From Rickettsia typhi (lineage in GTDB: Bacteria > Pseudomonadota > Alphaproteobacteria > Rickettsiales > Rickettsiaceae), in the NCBI GenBank assembly GCA_945907105.1, contig CAMDSB010000004.1, positions 1 through 57,307 of the forward strand: a stretch of DNA of 57,307 nt, in the 5' to 3' direction. Positions 57,086 to 57,307 of this stretch are shown piece by piece. The first letter of the stretch is position 1; the number at the start of each line of letters is the position of its first letter. Position numbers and translations under genes: made by a program. The notes beneath the pieces were generated by a model, which was not told the origin of the DNA, made no database searches, and saw only the letters and a program-made list of their open reading frames with translations.

Positions 57086-57307
57086 CTATCTTTCTGAAAA
57101 AGCTGTTGTTACAGAATTACGAATCGGTTTTAATAAATACGCGAGTATAGACTTCTTACCTGTAACGATGTCTGCCTGAACAGTCATTCCAGGAACAATT
57201 AAATTTTTCTTGGGATCTGACCCTACATAGTTTCTAGAAAGAGAAACTCTTCCCATATAATACCTAGCCCCGTCCGGTTTTACGAATGTTGTTGCAGAAA
57301 TATAAAT
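57086..57307 (-). CDS. HlyD-family membrane fusion protein (partial, C-terminus only)
   Basis: The last 73 codons of a minus-strand gene are visible, running off the right edge. The sequence NLIVPGMTVQADIVTG, then SILAYLLKPI and a final AFSER, is the conserved C-terminus of type I secretion membrane fusion proteins (HlyD/PrtE family). Its transporter and TolC partners would lie outside. It lies about 20 bases upstream of the regulator gene on the same strand. Confidence 0.85.
   Translation of the reverse strand: MYISATTFVKPDGARYYMGRVSLSRNYVGSDPKKNLIVPGMTVQADIVTGKKSILAYLLKPIRNSVTTAFSER

Overview
The window is a 57.3 kb piece of an AT-rich bacterial chromosome. It most probably comes from a Rickettsiaceae-type intracellular bacterium (Rickettsia, Megaira or a related endosymbiont). 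Three things point there. A VirB3-VirB4-VirB6 x5 block has the gene order known for the Rickettsiales vir homolog (rvh) type IV secretion system. A murC-murB-ddl-ftsQ cluster encodes Ddl and MurC N-termini that I recall from Rickettsia. Several genes are typical of the group: a type-2 IleRS, COQ9 divergent from rpsU, a lone ccmA, and eukaryotic-like repeat proteins. No species can be named from the sequence alone.

Layout, left to right. 1-2.4 kb: the start of uvrB (minus strand), then a plus-strand redox cluster (glutaredoxin, a probable NlpC/P60-like protein, a GST-like protein). 2.5-8.5 kb: a Pit phosphate transporter, a perfect 24-bp palindrome, a repeat/F-box-like protein, a secreted intradiol-dioxygenase-like protein, sdhA and a membrane-anchored FKBP-type protein. 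8.5-13.5 kb: uvrA divergent from ssb, an alpha/beta-hydrolase lipoprotein and a queuosine-precursor transporter. 13.5-14.6 kb: no intact gene. It holds a tandem duplication of an ankyrin-like gene remnant, each copy with a 94-nt imperfect palindrome. 14.6-19.4 kb: ileS, COQ9 family gene, rpsU with clear promoter and terminator, an F-box-like gene remnant, and a small Cys-rich ORF.

19.6-37.4 kb: the rvh operon (minus strand): rvhB3, rvhB4 and five large VirB6 paralogues, tightly packed with stop/start overlaps. The VirB6 proteins share a TrbL/VirB6 membrane core. They differ in their periplasmic heads and in long low-complexity or repeat-rich tails. 37.9-39.3 kb: an LRR protein with an F-box-like C-terminus, transcribed divergently from a near-consensus promoter, so a candidate T4SS effector sits next to the secretion apparatus. 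39.4-47.4 kb: a small membrane protein, aconitase, ccmA and the cell-wall/division cluster. 47.5-57.3 kb: acpS, a multicopper oxidase fused to a probable outer-membrane barrel, an intact bifunctional spoT, and a His-Asp phosphorelay (separate Hpt, hybrid kinase, REC-ATPase regulator), ending in a partial HlyD-family adaptor.

The most interesting content is a small family with C-terminal F-box-like motifs (two intact members plus one remnant). Next are the ankyrin/palindrome duplication, the copper oxidase-barrel fusion, the repeat-rich VirB6 tails, and the phosphorelay ending in an ATPase-type output. All functional statements rest on motif reading. No database search was possible.
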